From positions 186,001 through 250,000 of the forward strand of contig JADNYJ010000036.1 in NCBI GenBank assembly GCA_015501075.1: a stretch of 64,000 bases of DNA, given 5' to 3'. A model generated the notes under the pieces. That model saw only the letters and a program-made list of their open reading frames with translations. It had not been told where the DNA came from and searched no databases. The number at the start of each line of letters is the position of its first letter. The first letter of the stretch is position 1. This DNA is from Gymnopilus junonius (taxonomy: Eukaryota; Basidiomycota; Agaricomycetes; Agaricales; Galerinaceae). The translations under genes were made by a program, and so were the position numbers. Below, in pieces: positions 48,940-61,571 of the stretch.

Positions 48940-50375
48940 GAGGAAGAACACCGAGGGTGTCATCTAATCTAATCGTCACTAACCACTGTCAATTATCCAT
49001 CAAATTTTCATGATCCGAGTTCCGAACGGTCCTTTAAAGTCCTTCCATGTTATGTACGAATTTTTCTTGTCTTCTCTCAGTTCTCTACCAAATGAGAGCT
49101 AAGTCAGGTGTCACAATGTCGCAACTCCAGTGTTTAAACTTTACGGTCTTTTGATATCGACACATTCCGAAGCTCGTCTTGGTCTTGCCATCTCGATCTC
49201 AATTGTCGTGTTGGGTCAGGTGGGCATAAAATGTAGACTACATGACATTTACGATAGGCTCTGATTCGGACTGACAGAATTGAGTGGCAGATCGAGTTTA
49301 ATTGCTCAGTGTCGAGCAGTTGTTCCTTCACAAAAACTTGCCGTTTGGTTAAAGGACACAACTGCCAACAACGTATCTGTACTATGACTTTTGTTTTGGA
49401 GTCTGCTTTCTTGTAAGTTTCATTCCATTATTTGACTGACAGCAACCGTCTTTGGAAAAGAGCTCAAGGAAGAACGCTTGCACCCAGGGCGCACGTAATA
49501 TGCTTCAAGAATCGATTCCCGTAAGAATGCACGGGGCCTTTCCATAGTCGACTTCCGGCTCAAAGATTCAAAGCGACAGCCTGAGAAATGTTGTTTGAGC
49601 ACTAGCGAAGAAAGTTCGAAATGGACCATCCGACGGAGAGAGGTACCTGAGCATGGTATGTTACAAAATAAGCAAATTTCTCGTGTTAGATGAATTGATG
49701 ATTTCGCTAGCGCTCTTGCCAAACGCCTTTGAGGTTACCTGCTACATTCACCAGCCAGTGTGTGTTCTAATCAGGGAAGACTTCCCAGTCGGACACGGCC
49801 TTTTTAAACTGGTAGAAGTGCCATGATTTTTGAATGATTGATGGAGCCGAATAGGTTAGTGTATAAAAGTGTACCCCAGCATCGGAGAGTTTCTTTTGCT
49901 TATGGCATTCTATGACATAGACTAGGCACATTATAATGTTGAATTAAAAAAGAAGCACCACTTCCTCACACCTCAACTTCAACGCCTCAAAACAGACCTT
50001 TATATTTGTGCGCATAAATGTGTCGTCAGACTTTTGGCTTTCAATTCGAAACAGGCGTCTTGACTATTTATCGCTTTGAGGCAGGCCGGGAAAAAGGCCG
50101 GGAAGATGTTCAAGCGCATAACCGATGTCAAGTGTGGCGTATCCCATGGAGATAAATTTTCATTCAATCCAGACTTGGATATGGCCTCCTGGGTAGACGA
50201 ACTCGGGTCGAATGATTGGCAAGTCTTGCCGTCCAATTTATTCTCGACTATCACGAACCTTTTTCTTCTAACCATTTCCTTCCGCAATCACTATTTTCAA
50301 TGCCCCTCTGTAATTGCCCTGGCTCTATATTCACCTCCACTTGATTATTGGTGAACTTGGCTAGGCTGCCACGAC
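48940..50375. other. Intergenic region, no supported gene
   Basis: About 1.4 kb. Minus-strand frames at 49134-49361, 49420-49722 and 50000-50287 lack any domain, and I find no consistent exon chain. The sequence is AT-rich near 49900-50000. Confidence 0.4.
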
Positions 50376-51577
50376 ATGTCCAGCAGCATCAATCTCACAG
50401 AATACGGCCTGGATGACCTATACACTGTCAAGAGGAGTATCACGGAGGCGCGATATGCGATAGCCGCAATGTTTTGCTTGCAAATTTATGAGTGGACCGC
50501 GGGGTCAGTATCGCACCTATCATTGTCGGTAGCCGGACTGACCGTGGTTTATACAGGATGGAAATGGAATTCAAGATGGTGAGTTGGGATGTGTATATGG
50601 ATGAATGAGCACCTGATCTGCATACTTCCAGATTCACAAGGCGTCTTGGACGACTATGAAAGCTTTGTATCTCTGTTGCCGGTATTACCCTCTGTCAGTA
50701 TGGATCCTCATAACATGGGCATACGTCGGAGACCACAACGTGGACACCTGTAACCATTTTACGCGTTTGGTGCATGCCTTAATAGCTCCTTGCGTGCGTA
50801 GCTGTTTCAATTCTCTTGTCGTCATTACTTATGAAACCTCTACTAATGACACAGCAATTCTTTGCTCAAGGCACGTCTCGGAACAGCTCAGTCAACCCTT
50901 GAAGAGTTTCTAAAAAGAATCGTCATTAGCTGTTATGCTGATACGCGCGGTGGCATTTGCAGGGCAAGATTTACGTGTCGTTGTCCTACTGGGTTTGTGC
51001 TATCTAGGTCTTGTCGGGATTGACATTTGGGTATTTTGCGTGCAAGTCGATATCCCTCCTGCCATCCTGTTTACAGTGCTTGGCGGGACGGGATGTTTCC
51101 CAAACTACGGCAATGAAGGAATGGGCCTCAGGATTGGAGTAAGAGCCAACTACTTGTCTTCGGCTCCCTGCCTCTGATGACTATTTATTGTGCTAGGTAT
51201 CCATGGTAAATTCGCCAACTTATTTTAGTGAATTACGCAATTTATGCCCCTGGTAGTTGGCAGCTACATTGATGGACTTGTTGTCTCTACTGGTGGTAGT
51301 CTTGGTACGAAGTCCTTGTCTATCAACTGACTCATGATTTATTATGAATTTCTTTTCCCATTTCTAGTACTGCCTTCGGTCAAGGTTGAACCGGGACGTC
51401 TCGTTAGCACGTTACTTCATGAATCAAGGTATGGTTGGTTGATCTCCGTATTTAAACTTGATTCAAGAGGATGCTATAGGCTATATGCCTTTGCCCTAAT
51501 ATCACTCGTCAATGTTGCAACTGCGGTTTCATACTTTCAGTCTGTAATCTTCCTTAATATGCGCCGAGCTTGTTAGT
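50376..51577 (+). CDS. DUF6533-like multipass membrane protein
   Basis: The start at 50376 (MSSSINLTEYGLDDLYTVKR) is followed by ARYAIAAMFCLQIYEW. After introns, the next parts read EFKM-IHKASWTTMKALYLC and YYPLSVWILITWAYVG, the first membrane spans of the DUF6533 pattern (…W…K.Lyl..RYyPL…). Next come APC-QFFAQ, then a GC-AG intron (50871-50929), then AVMLIRAVAFAGQDLRVVVL and LGLCYLGLVGIDIWVFCVQV. A later exon gives TLMDLLSLLVVVL and another YRLYAFALISLVNVATAVSY. Spans add up to six or seven. The 3' limit is uncertain, and the region 51210-51480 is hard to splice with confidence. These proteins are abundant in mushrooms and are of unknown function. Confidence 0.6.
50871..50929 (+). other. GC-AG intron
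   Basis: The exon ends TTTGCTCAAG and the intron opens gcacgtct and ends cattag. The join QFFAQ-AVMLIRAVAF matches the family pattern and keeps frame. The donor hexamer is identical to that of the intron at 28120. Confidence 0.6.
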
Positions 51578-52617
51578 TGATTCTACCTTGAATATCTAGC
51601 CCTCCAAGTTTCCAGTGTGGCGTGGGGTTGCCTCTGATCGTGATCGTTTCAAATATCATGGTACGGGCGGCTCATAACTAAAAGACAGTTGTATCACCTT
51701 GGAATCGCCTCATTAATCTGTGACTCTATAGGCGTGCAGAATGTAAGCTGAAGACAAGGTTATACGCGAGCAAGGAACCTGATCGATATATTTTGAATGT
51801 ATAGAATTCTTCAACTGAAATCCAAGGTACTACCCCCTACAGACTCTTGAATTATCGAGAAGACATTCAAAGCTAGTTTACAACGCCTTTTTAACTCGGA
51901 CTACTGATCCTTGGGCATAGAAAAGGAAGGAGGTCAAGTTGTCCTGTTACCATATATATTTATTATTTTGGACATTTCCTGTGTACGTAAAGCTTACTAT
52001 GCCTCACAGCTTACCTGTATGTAATCCGCTCTTTACCAAAAACTCATGGAACCTCCTTCCAATGATCCATAGTTCTGCGGACTAGTCATGTATTCATCAT
52101 TGATTAGTTGAATGCTTAAGAACAAGCTAACTACTTGATTGACTGGGTATATTTTGTAATATAAAAAGGTAAAACGCCAACAAATGCTTTTCTGTACATG
52201 AAATTGCTCGAGTCATGAACTGTGCTACACACCCTCCAGGAGGACCAGAACGGCACTGAGGGCGATGGAGAGAGAAGCTTATGCACGTCAAAAATAAATC
52301 TATGAAAGACAACAAAAAAAGGGAGGGAAATGGAAATGATATAAGTATAAATGCGGTAGGTCGATAGAGAACGAGGTAGGAAGGCGAACGTGGTGAATAG
52401 GACGTGGGCGGATTGAACTATAGTACACTACAAGTAGAGGGGGAAACTTGTACATACAGTAACTGGGACGAATCATGAATAGATCGTGATCAAATACCCA
52501 ATAAAGAGTGAAAGAGCCCAAAGATTTCGAAAGGGAAGAGGATAAAAGGTAATTAAAGGGTCATCTGCACCTATCAGATGTAGACACAATAAATAAAAGA
52601 GATCCATCTTCACCAAT
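51578..52617. other. Intergenic region
   Basis: About 1 kb between a plus- and a minus-strand gene, so both 3' ends converge here. A poorly defined last part of the DUF6533-like gene may extend into 51578-51800. No other gene is supported. Confidence 0.4.
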
Positions 52618-54298
52618 CTAGATCCCACCATACGCATCATCCTGGTCATAAAGCGAGTGGGCAGAGTGGGCAGAAACTGGTCTGTTCCCCGCTTTACGGC
52701 CAGCAGGGGCAGCGGCTGAGGAGGTAGCCTGACTGGTTCCAGCATTATTTGAAACTTCCAACCCTGGGGGACTCATCACGATAGGCTTGACTTTGACATC
52801 GCTTCTTGCAGCTAATTTAGCGCCTTCCCCGTCATCGTCGACGTAGGCGGGAGGTGCACCGCCTACTTGAGTTGGCTGACGTTTCAACGTCGAGCCTGAG
52901 CTATTCGAAGAGGACGAAGAGGATGTAGAAGAAGAGGGCTCATCATCCCTGCGCCGATGGTTCGAGCAGCAGAGTCGTCAGCTGCCCTCAAAGCCTGCTT
53001 CTCGGCCAAGGACGGGTTGCTCATGCTACTCGCAAGACTGTCCATTCTCGGACCATACGCACCAGCAGACTGCTGCTGATAAGAAGCTAAATTTGAATAT
53101 TGCGGGTATCCTTGTTGTTGTTGTTGTTGATAATGATGTGGGTATCGCGGGTCTGGAACAGGACCGTAGGAGGCATAAGCACCTGGCGCATAGGTACCTG
53201 GAATAGGAGGAGCGCCGTATCCTGCCTGGTCGTACTGCGACCCAAAGGCACCCGGGGCTGGGACACCACCATAAGCACCCGGGATAGTACCGTACATGTT
53301 TGCCTGGGAAGGCGGTGGAGGCGGTGGAGGGAGGGCGCCATATTGTGGGTTTGCAGCACCATACATAGCACGCGGTGCAGGGGCATAGGTGCACTTCGAA
53401 CGTGGTCGGAATACGGGTATGCCATCGTCGGCGGTGGCGGGAAACTGGTCGGTCCACCAGATGGAGGAACTGGGGTACCCTGCCTACGCTCAATCATAGT
53501 CGGCGGGCGAGGCCTGAAATCCGGCTCTTGATCCTTCTCGTTCAGAACAACAGCAGAACGTCGGAATTTAGCTGAATCAAATCCATCTAAACGTCTGCGT
53601 TTCTTACGCATATGGCGGATGACGAAGGCGATAATCACACAGACGATCGCAACGCCGATGAGGCTGCCAAAAATGATTCCGACCAGTGTCATGGTGCCAA
53701 GACCTGAGGTGGTAGTCGGCGCCGCGCTTTGGGTAGCGTCTGCTTGGGCTGCAGAAGCCGAACCTGTAAGGCGTGGAGCAGAACTAGCACTGGTATGGGA
53801 AAGGGTACTTGAAGAGTGCTAGGGAACACATCATGAAATAAGAAATAAAAGCGAGTTTAAGGGAAAAAAACCTACAGAAGTCGTGCTAGGGAGAGACGAG
53901 GTAGTGGTGGAGGCAGAAGTAGTGCTACTGGTAGACGAAGGTGTAGTAGCGGGAGCGGATGATGTGGTCGAGGAAGAACTGGTGGTTGCCTTACTGGCAG
54001 ACGAAGTGGAGGATGACGTTGTCTTCGCGCTAGTCGAGGTATCCTTGGGGTCAGGTGTGACTGTAGGCTTGGTCGCAGGAGTAGTGGCGGGCTTTGTCGA
54101 AGTGCTAGTTGACTCGGTCTTGACTGGGTCGACTGAACGATACATGATCAATGTCACCTTCTCGCAGAACATAACTACAGAATAATGGAGCTTACCTTTA
54201 GGTGGTACGGCCGCCGCAGCCCTGTTCTGGAAGGCAGTGGACCTTCCTCTGCGATTGTGCAGTGCCGCCCTTCGTTGGAAATTTTGTTCGAGCGTCAT
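52618..54298 (-). CDS. Single-pass membrane protein with Ser/Thr-rich ectodomain and Tyr/Pro-rich tail
   Basis: The start at 54298 gives MTLEQNFQRRAALHNRRGRS. A Ser/Thr-rich stretch (STKPATTPATKPTVTPDPKD and poly-Ser/Thr) follows an intron near 54195-54135. The membrane span is TLVGIIFGSLIGVAIVCVII (around 53640), followed by RHMRKKRRR. The cytoplasmic tail is Pro/Tyr/Gln-rich (MYGAANPQYGALPPPPPPPS) with a run of seven Gln near 53105-53130, and ends SLYDQDDAYGGI. The frame must be bridged near 53395 and near 52945. Topology resembles fungal wall-stress sensors such as Mid2, but sequence identity to them is not claimed. A similar protein lies at 61572-63190 on the same strand. Confidence 0.65.
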
Positions 54299-54899
54299 GG
54301 TGTTCTGTGTATTTGCCTAATTCTGAAGACTGATTGGGGCAAGTATTTGGTATACGAAATATTTGAGCAGAATCTTCGTCGTAAGGTCAGACAATGAACA
54401 AAATCTCGGAAAGCTCTAGGCGTATGCTGAAACAACGTTCAAGTGAGATTTGGAGGTTATTTGTGCTTTGGATGGGCGTGTGGCCCTGCGTTATTTCTTA
54501 AAGAAAGGAAGGATTTTGATAACAAAAGAATGTGGTGGGTCGGGCTCGAGGAAAAGGAGGAGTTTGGGACTCTCGTCGCCGCGAAGGGGGAAAATGGAAG
54601 AAACAAGGAAATGTGGGAGAATTCAGTTTACTTTTCCGACTTTCATCCAATACGGCCATCAGCGGGATCTGCAGAACAAATGGATTTTATTCCATTTTTC
54701 AGCTGTCAATTTCGCTGTCAAGGCAACCACAGTCACGAGGCTTGGCAGCTGTTTCCGAAAAGGGATTGTCTATAAGTATTTCGTACATTTAAATTTTAGA
54801 ATGAACTCCGAATGGTATTGGGACTGAGTAAAAATGGACACTCGGTGTCCTTTGTGTGAAAATTTCTTCGACCTTAAATGCAAATGCTTCAGAAAGAAG

Positions 54900-55690
54900 A
54901 AGGCATCATGTAGGATATCCAAGAAACACAATCTCCAAATATTTGAGCATGGGTCCAGGCTGTTTACCACGTATTTGAGGAAGAGGATGTTGTTTGTTAT
55001 TTTTGCCCACACGTAGAACGACACACTTCTGCAGCTTTGTAGCGCAATTCAGTAGTTCAAATGCCTCGTCTTCCGAAAGACCTCGGCTTGGAAGTTGATA
55101 AATCACTCCATTCAGTACCCGCGTGTTTAAAAAGAGACAATGAATGGTGATTCTAGAGGATGTGCTTGGTCCGAACCAGAAATTTTAGTGGAGAAAGACT
55201 CCAGTCATTCCAGATTTGATGCGCAAGTAAGGTTGTGAAAAAACAATGGAATGGAAAGAGATCAGACGAGAGGTGAAGTCATCCACTGTGAAGAAAAATA
55301 AGGCCCCGAAGGAAGCCGACAACGATGAGGATTGAATGCGAGTTGGATCTCGCCAGGGAGAAAGATAGATAGCTTCAAAGTGTTCCGTCCAGAGTGGTTG
55401 TGTCATTCTTGTATTAGTAGATATTGACGTTCATGGCTGTCCAAAGTCGTGTGGTATAAACGCGATAGCCTCCAGCTTCTGCAAACTGCAGAAATAATGA
55501 GAGGACCAGAACAATCCAATTTAAAAAGGGAAAGAAAGTCAATAAACCCAGCCATAGCATGGAATGAGCTCCATGGTAAATATCGGATGAGTGGGTCATG
55601 GACTTTATTGATATTTTCCTTGATGGTTCAATGCCGCGTTCGTACAAAGGCTTCCACGGGGAGGTCTTATGAATCCAGGACATTAGAATC
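54900..55690 (-). pseudogene. Decayed F-box gene
   Basis: Fragments of an F-box protein lie in different frames. Near 55480-55600 the minus strand reads SAVCRSWR and, in another register, TTRLWTAMNVNIY, the same places as CRSWREVAFGTPRLWTTMKM in the F-box gene at 60566. Near 55085-54910 it reads LSEDEAFELLNCATKLQKCV, parallel to LDEIFEVLRQADKLEKC of that gene. Stops and frame changes between the pieces exceed what a single missing base would explain. It therefore looks like a true relic, about 4 kb from its intact relative. Confidence 0.55.
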
Positions 55691-56302
55691 TAGACCCGCT
55701 AGAGCATGATGTTGGATCATATTTGTCCGACCAATAATGCTCGAGCTCGTGAGGAAGTCCGAATGACAGAACGTATATGGTAACTCAATGGTAAATGGTT
55801 CTGTTCCTGCAGAAAATCAGACATAATGTTTGTGTGCTATAATCAGATTGACTATGGGCTCGGAAATTGTAACACAACTCTGCTAACCAGTACGCGATAC
55901 AGTGAATGGGTCAAAGCAATATTCGTGGTTCAAAGCAAGATTCGACGTGAGCATACATAGTTCAAGCATAATCTGGTCGAATGTCTAAGAATAGAACTCG
56001 ATGGAAAGTGCACGTCGTGACTGTGACGTCTCAACACCCTCACGGGCCTCAATCTCAAAATTGTCGACAAAATCTTGATTCTTGACACAACCGCTCACTT
56101 CATCGTCCAATGCTACTTAACTCTCGCCTTTCTGCCAGAAGCTTGACTAGCAACCATTAATTGTCTATTCTGAATTCAGGACGCCTAGATGAGTCGATCA
56201 TGATAATGATTATTACCAGCGAGCCGATGAAACGCGTCACATGAAGTCTGGAGGATCGTTAAAAACAACAACGCCCCTACCAATAACTTCACTAAACTGA
56301 AC
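55691..56302. other. Intergenic region
   Basis: About 610 bp between the F-box relic and the second monooxygenase. It should contain the monooxygenase promoter. No gene or clear regulatory motif is seen. Confidence 0.4.
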
Positions 56303-58465
56303 ATGGCGGTTGTTCCTATTTTAATTGTATGTGTCCCTTGTACTGTGACCTTCGGGGACTTTTCTCTGACATTTCCTGCGATAGAGTGGTGCTGGACCTG
56401 CTGGACTCATTCTGGCGTTGTCTTTGGCAAAGCAAGGCATCCCAGTTCGCATTATCGACAAAGTAATTGGACCTAAGCTTGGTCGGAAGGGTACTGGTAT
56501 AACGGTAAGTGTGCCATATGTTTGTTATTCTATCAGGTATAATCGACTTTTTCTAATTAACTTGCAGCCCGGTCTCTTGAAGTCTACAGGCTTTTGGGGG
56601 CACTGCCTGACATCCTCAGTTTGGCCACAGGTGTCCCGGTCATGAGGCAGTACGATCCAGCTGATCCGACCAAAATCAGTAACATTGTTTCCGTGCCAGT
56701 TAAGGAATCAACGCCTCAGATACCCTATGTACGATCCCTATACGATCCCTGCTTTGTGAGATTTTAACGTCATTGTAACAGATGAATTCGGTCATATTAG
56801 GCCAGACTTACCAGGAGCGGATTTTTACATCCCACTTGGAAAAATTGGGCATCTCTGTAGAGTTTGGATCTGAACTACGTTCCTTCAAGCAAACCGACGA
56901 CTTTGTCACTGGGGAAATCGTTCGCCGCGTCAATGGCCAAGAGTTCGCGCAGGAATTCAAGACGCCATGGTTCATCGGTACGGATGGAGCTCATAGCATT
57001 GTCCGCAAAACACTTGGACTAAGCTTCCTTGGGGAAACTCGTGAGGATGACAACTTTGTCATTGCGGATGTGAAACTCAAAGGCCAGAAGGAAACTCAAA
57101 GGCCAGAAGCTGGAAGTGAGTCGATTTCTCGCTAATGATCTCGATTTCCTCGCTAACTGGAACTAGTTCTGGGATAGGTGGGGAGAGCCTAGTACTAAGA
57201 TGTATGTTTCTCAAACGCGTATCATTTGTTCCTCTGACTTTTGGTTTCATAGGGCACGCCTTCTGGGCTCCGGTCAAGATGATGGAATTGCCCAGCTCAT
57301 AATGGTCGGCGCTCAGCTCGATGCAGCCAAGGTATCTGCCAACCGCGAAAGTATTATTGAAGGATTCTATGACATTACTGGCAGACGCGATATCGCCTTC
57401 GAAGAGGTAGTTTGGTTTTCGCGCTATAGGTATGTTCTCTCTTATTAAAGCGGCATTCCGACAGACTCACCAGAAATGTTCGTTAGGCCAAACATCCGTA
57501 TGGTCGACCAGGTTCGCGTTGGCCGTGCTTTGATAGCTGGAGGTTGGTACTTTTTTCAAGTTATTTTGAACTGCGGAAAAGCACTAATATTATACCGTAG
57601 ACGCTGCACATTGCCACAGTCCTGTTGGCGGCCAAGTACGTTCATGTTCCTTTTCCCGGAAATTTTCTTATGGCATTCTTGTTGTTGCGCAACCATAGGG
57701 CTTAAATTCTGGCATACAAGATTCTGTAAGTGCTAGACTCTAACTTCCTGGCATGAAAGTGTTGCTAATGGCAACCTCTCGCCAGTTCAACCTAGGATGG
57801 AAATTAGCTCTTGTCTACAAGGGTTTTGCCCCATCCACACTTCTCGACACGTACGCAGAAGAGCGTCTGCCTATTATTGCGGAGATGCTGGAAAGACGAC
57901 TGAACTCTTGAAAAAGGTCGTACAGACAGGCGATGCTGGCAAGCGCGGAAGAGAGCTGAACCAACTCGGCGTCAACTATCGAGGCAGTTCTATTGTATAT
58001 GAAGACGATGTCGAGACTCTTACTATCAAAGGCAAAGGGTACAACGATGACAGCGAGGTCGCTGCTCGTCCAGGCGACAGAGCTCCAGATGCGCCAGGTT
58101 TGGCAGATACTTCCGATAAGAACAAAGTTATTCTCCTTTACGACGTGTTCTCCGTCGCTGCGCACACCGTCCTCATATTTTCGGACACTCTTCAGGGCCA
58201 TTCAGCCTTGTTCCAGGTCGTCAAGCGCTTACCTGGAGCTACAGTCAAGTGGTCCTCATTCCCCAAAGGGAGCGAAGCACTTGCCTCAGACGGCGGTGCC
58301 GACGAGCAATTTGACAAAGTCCTCGTTGACAATGAGGGCTATGCGTATGCTGGCTACCACATCGATCAAGTATCCTTGGCGATAATTCGACCGGATGGCG
58401 TAGTTGGAGCCCGTGTCCTTGGAGTATCTGGGGTAGAGCGGTATTTCAAGAGGATTTTTGTTTGA
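56303..58465 (+). CDS. FAD-dependent monooxygenase, phenol 2-monooxygenase family (frame-disrupted)
   Basis: The start at 56303 (MAVVPILI) joins across an intron to SGAGPAGLILALSLAKQGIP, the FAD motif. Then come PRSLEVYRLLGALPDILSLA, IGTDGAHSIVRKTLGLSFLG, the second FAD motif GDAAHCHSPVGGQG and FNLGWKLALVYKGFAP. The thioredoxin-like C-terminus ends SLAIIRPDGVVGARVLGVSG…. This is the same family as the gene at 11652-14189. Three disruptions are visible: one base missing at the C-run near 56570, a 19-bp tandem duplication (57072-57090 and 57091-57109), and one base missing near 57899. Removing the duplication gives VKLKGQKLE joined to FWDRWGEPSTKM. If these are real it is a pseudogene; if errors, an intact enzyme of about 560 residues. 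Confidence 0.75.
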
Positions 58466-59306
58466 AGATGATCAATTACTTCATGCATCGGCCTTATTTA
58501 TCGTAAATAATTGGACTCTGTTTGCGCTATTCATGAAATCGACAGCGTGTGTACAGATGCTCAATGAGATCTATGTCTTCTAAATCGGAGAAATGTTGGC
58601 AAATCCTTTGTTCAACTTTCGACAATTAGGAACTTTGGTAGAAACATGAATTAAGGCAAAAGCTAGCACCCTACCTCAAACAATGTGACCAGTGCAAGTC
58701 CGAAATTCAAATTAGAATCCTTGCACTGTCTATCGGCCCTAGCCAGGCATCAGGCATAATAATTTCCGGAATAAACAGGAAGAAGGCAAACGCTGAAGGG
58801 CTGAACTTTGAGACTTGGCCAGTGAGTAGGAAATCACAATTCGTCTGATTCCATGGCAGACTCATTTACAAATTAGCGCTATTCAACAGCTGAAACACAT
58901 GTAAATGGTAAAAATCAATGTTAGAAGGACACATGCTTTCATGCTTACGGAAAGGACAATTAAAATAAAACACACTAGACAGGTTGTAAAGGGGTGAGTC
59001 CATGGCAAATTGAAGATGCCTCAATCAGATCTGTCCCTTTATGCCCATCGACTATCTTTACCGAGATAAAATTTCCGTCGACAAGGCTTGTCAAACGCAA
59101 GAGGGTCTTTTATCCAGCAAGTCGTCTGGAACTGACCAGAGTAAATTGAGTCGGACGGTGATTTGATTTACGTTGGGTGGACCAGTCATAAGACCTATTG
59201 CTTGGGCTTGTGAGCGAAGTCGAAGTGACTCGAGTGCTTCAAGAAGTCATTCCAGGAAATTTTACGGCAGGTAGATATTTCCAAGTCCCAAAGATGAGGA
59301 AGGAAT
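58466..59306. other. Intergenic region between convergent genes
   Basis: About 840 bp between the 3' ends of the monooxygenase and the F-box gene. No gene or repeat is visible. Confidence 0.4.
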
Positions 59307-60566
59307 TCATCCCTTGCGGTGCTCCTTGAAACCGCTCAAAAATCGGTCTGTTATACACTCGCTATCATCAGCTTCATGAGGGTCAAGAACCTGACAGAGG
59401 CATATGGTTGAGAATTCGAATGAGTTCAGCATCACTGAAGTTGTCGAGGGGTGGTTGGAAGTCGAACGTCTGGAGAAACAATTAGAGCGCCTACACAAAA
59501 AGATAAATTCATCGACGGGGAAATGGTCGCCTGGTTCTATGGCCAGCTGAGTCAAAGACGGTAAAACAAGCAAGGGAAACAACTTGGAATAGAAACAACC
59601 GCCGAATTTCAGATGAAGATCTTTTAAGGACCGATGAACAAGAGGTGCTTCCGGGAAAGCGAAATATTCTTTGGCGTCCACAATATGCAAAAGAGTACAT
59701 TTTTCCAGTTTATCGGCCTGACGGAGGACTTCAAATATTTCATCGAGAGAAACGGTTTCCATATGAAATGTAGTCAAGTTGTTCCATTGAAGTGAAAAAT
59801 CCTTTATATGCGAATGAAGAATTCGAATCTCATTCAACGAGGGGGTATCCGGTATACAAAACCGATAGGTGCTGCGGCCGATGTGACGTAGAAATGCAAG
59901 GCTCCTGAGTGATGGTGCAGAGCTGACGTTTTGAGTGAGTGCAGGAAATAAAGATGATGGAGCTATGACTGTCAAACTTCTCCATCGAAAAGCATTGCCC
60001 CTAATTGCGTCGAACGCTTCCAGGATAAGCTTGTAGTCATTAAATGTAACGTTATAGGTGACATCGTAAATCAACAAATGGAGGGGCAATTGTCCAGAAC
60101 GATCCAGCCATTGTTGAATCAATTCTCCCCGCAATTTAATATTCTTGGTATGGAGTAAAATCATCTTCATGGTCGTCCAGAGTCGAGGTGTACCAAAGGC
60201 GACTTCACGCCAGCTTCTACAAACGGACGAAAGCAAAAGTGGGGCGCCAAATTCAGCTTCGAGCCATCGGCGACCATGGGAGGTGGATGGTTGTGCATCG
60301 ATGGCGAATAGCTCGAAAATCTCCGAAATCAGCTCAAATGGTAGATTATACCGAGAGAAGGGGTCATGCAATCGATTGATTTTTTCCTTCATAGCCTGTC
60401 GCTTTCGAGAGGGATCTGTTAAATTTTCGTAGGTACCACGGAGAGTAGTATCCAGTTCCTCCAATTCTCGGCAGGCATCACACTGCTTGCCTTCATCTCC
60501 CATAGAACATTGGCTGGGGTCAAAATCATCGTGCAAGTCGAGCAAAGAGTTCGGAGTCTCAGCCAT
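59307..60566 (-). CDS. F-box protein
   Basis: The start at 60566 gives MAETPNSLLDLHDDFDPSQC, with a CDACREL pair. The F-box reads NLPFELISEIFELFAI and LSSVCRSWREVAFGTPRLWT. A leucine-rich pattern follows (PSLRSLAFLRHIGRS, LQWNNLTTFHMETVSLDEIF, LLVLPSLTQLAIEPG). One open exon covers nearly the whole gene. Near 59465 an alternative register, TFDFQPPLDNFSDAELIRIL, looks more protein-like than the annotated tail (SNHPSTTSVMLNSFEF), so one base may be missing. The last 50 residues are then uncertain. It is the closest relative in the window of the relic at 54900-55690, and probably an SCF substrate adaptor. Confidence 0.7.
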   Translation of the reverse strand: MAETPNSLLDLHDDFDPSQCSMGDEGKQCDACRELEELDTTLRGTYENLTDPSRKRQAMKEKINRLHDPFSRYNLPFELISEIFELFAIDAQPSTSHGRRWLEAEFGAPLLLSSVCRSWREVAFGTPRLWTTMKMILLHTKNIKLRGELIQQWLDRSGQLPLHLLIYDVTYNVTFNDYKLILEAFDAIRGNAFRWRSLTVIAPSSLFPALTQNVSSAPSLRSLAFLRHIGRSTYRFCIPDTPSLNEIRILHSHIKDFSLQWNNLTTFHMETVSLDEIFEVLRQADKLEKCTLLHIVDAKEYFAFPEAPLVHRSLKDLHLKFGGCFYSKLFPLLVLPSLTQLAIEPGDHFPVDEFIFLCRRSNCFSRRSTSNHPSTTSVMLNSFEFSTICLCQVLDPHEADDSECITDRFLSGFKEHRKG

Positions 60567-61571
60567 ATTAATGAGCAGGTTGATTCGAAGTTGACGATTT
60601 TGGCTTCCTTTTATAGGCTATAATCATTACACATGACACTCTAGTGATTTAAATAAGAGGGAGATCCACTCACTGAACTGATGTAGACGGTACAAAGCCA
60701 CCATGTCGAAACTTGGCTTGGTCGGCCTGCGAATTATGTCCGGCCGGCCGGACAGGGATCATTCCAACATGGAAAAAAAGTATTTCTGACATGTCTGTAC
60801 AGGTACTAGGCAATACTCATCTATTGGCAGCAAGTAATAATACTATAGAAGAGTACCACAAATGCAACATCACATATAATATATAACAACAGAACGTATC
60901 ATGTATAAAGTAAAGGAAAAAAGAAGAGTCTCTTGGGAAGAAAAGAAGATGACGAAAAAACAAGGGATGAGGAATGAGAAAAATATGAATAAAAATAAAA
61001 CCCCAACGCCTACATGGAAAGGAAGTAACAGCCAACAACACACAAAATGGATGTATGCATACGATGAGGAGGGGACAAAGACGTTGGGTGGGTGGTATAT
61101 TAGTAGCGAACGACCCTTCCATTACAGAAGGCGTTTGTGTCCGGGGTGGTGGGAAATGTTGGGGTGGAGAGGGCAGGGGAAGGGGGAAGTTGACCAACAT
61201 ACATAAAAGAGAGGACAGCTGCCTATCCATCCAACGTGAAGTCGAACAAGAAGGTAACCAAGGGGGTGGAGGCCATATGAAGGGCAAGTACAATGATGGT
61301 GGTAGGGGGAGAACAGGCATAAGGCAGGGTTAGATAGAGAAATAGAAAAGGCATTCCAGTGCGTAAACGCCGCCAAAGTCGGTCGGCTGAAAATTTGATA
61401 GTGGCATCACAGATGGGCTGGTAAGAGCAAAAGAAGGCAGGGAAACGTCTCGACCTTCTGGGAGAACGAAAACCCTAGGAGAAAGAGAGGAGAAAAAGAA
61501 ATCAATCAATCAAATCATTCCAGCCAACCCCCTCTATTCCCCGAACGTCTTTTCATATCACCATCACACCT
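60567..61571. other. Intergenic region
   Basis: About 1 kb between two minus-strand genes. It should include the F-box promoter and the 3' end of the membrane-protein gene. A minus-strand frame at 60817-61320 is Pro/Leu-rich and hydrophobic without a domain. Confidence 0.4.

Noticed and set aside
60817..61320. A 167-residue minus-strand frame rich in Pro and Leu
   Set aside because: No domain, odd composition and no splice context; it lies in a 3' flanking region.
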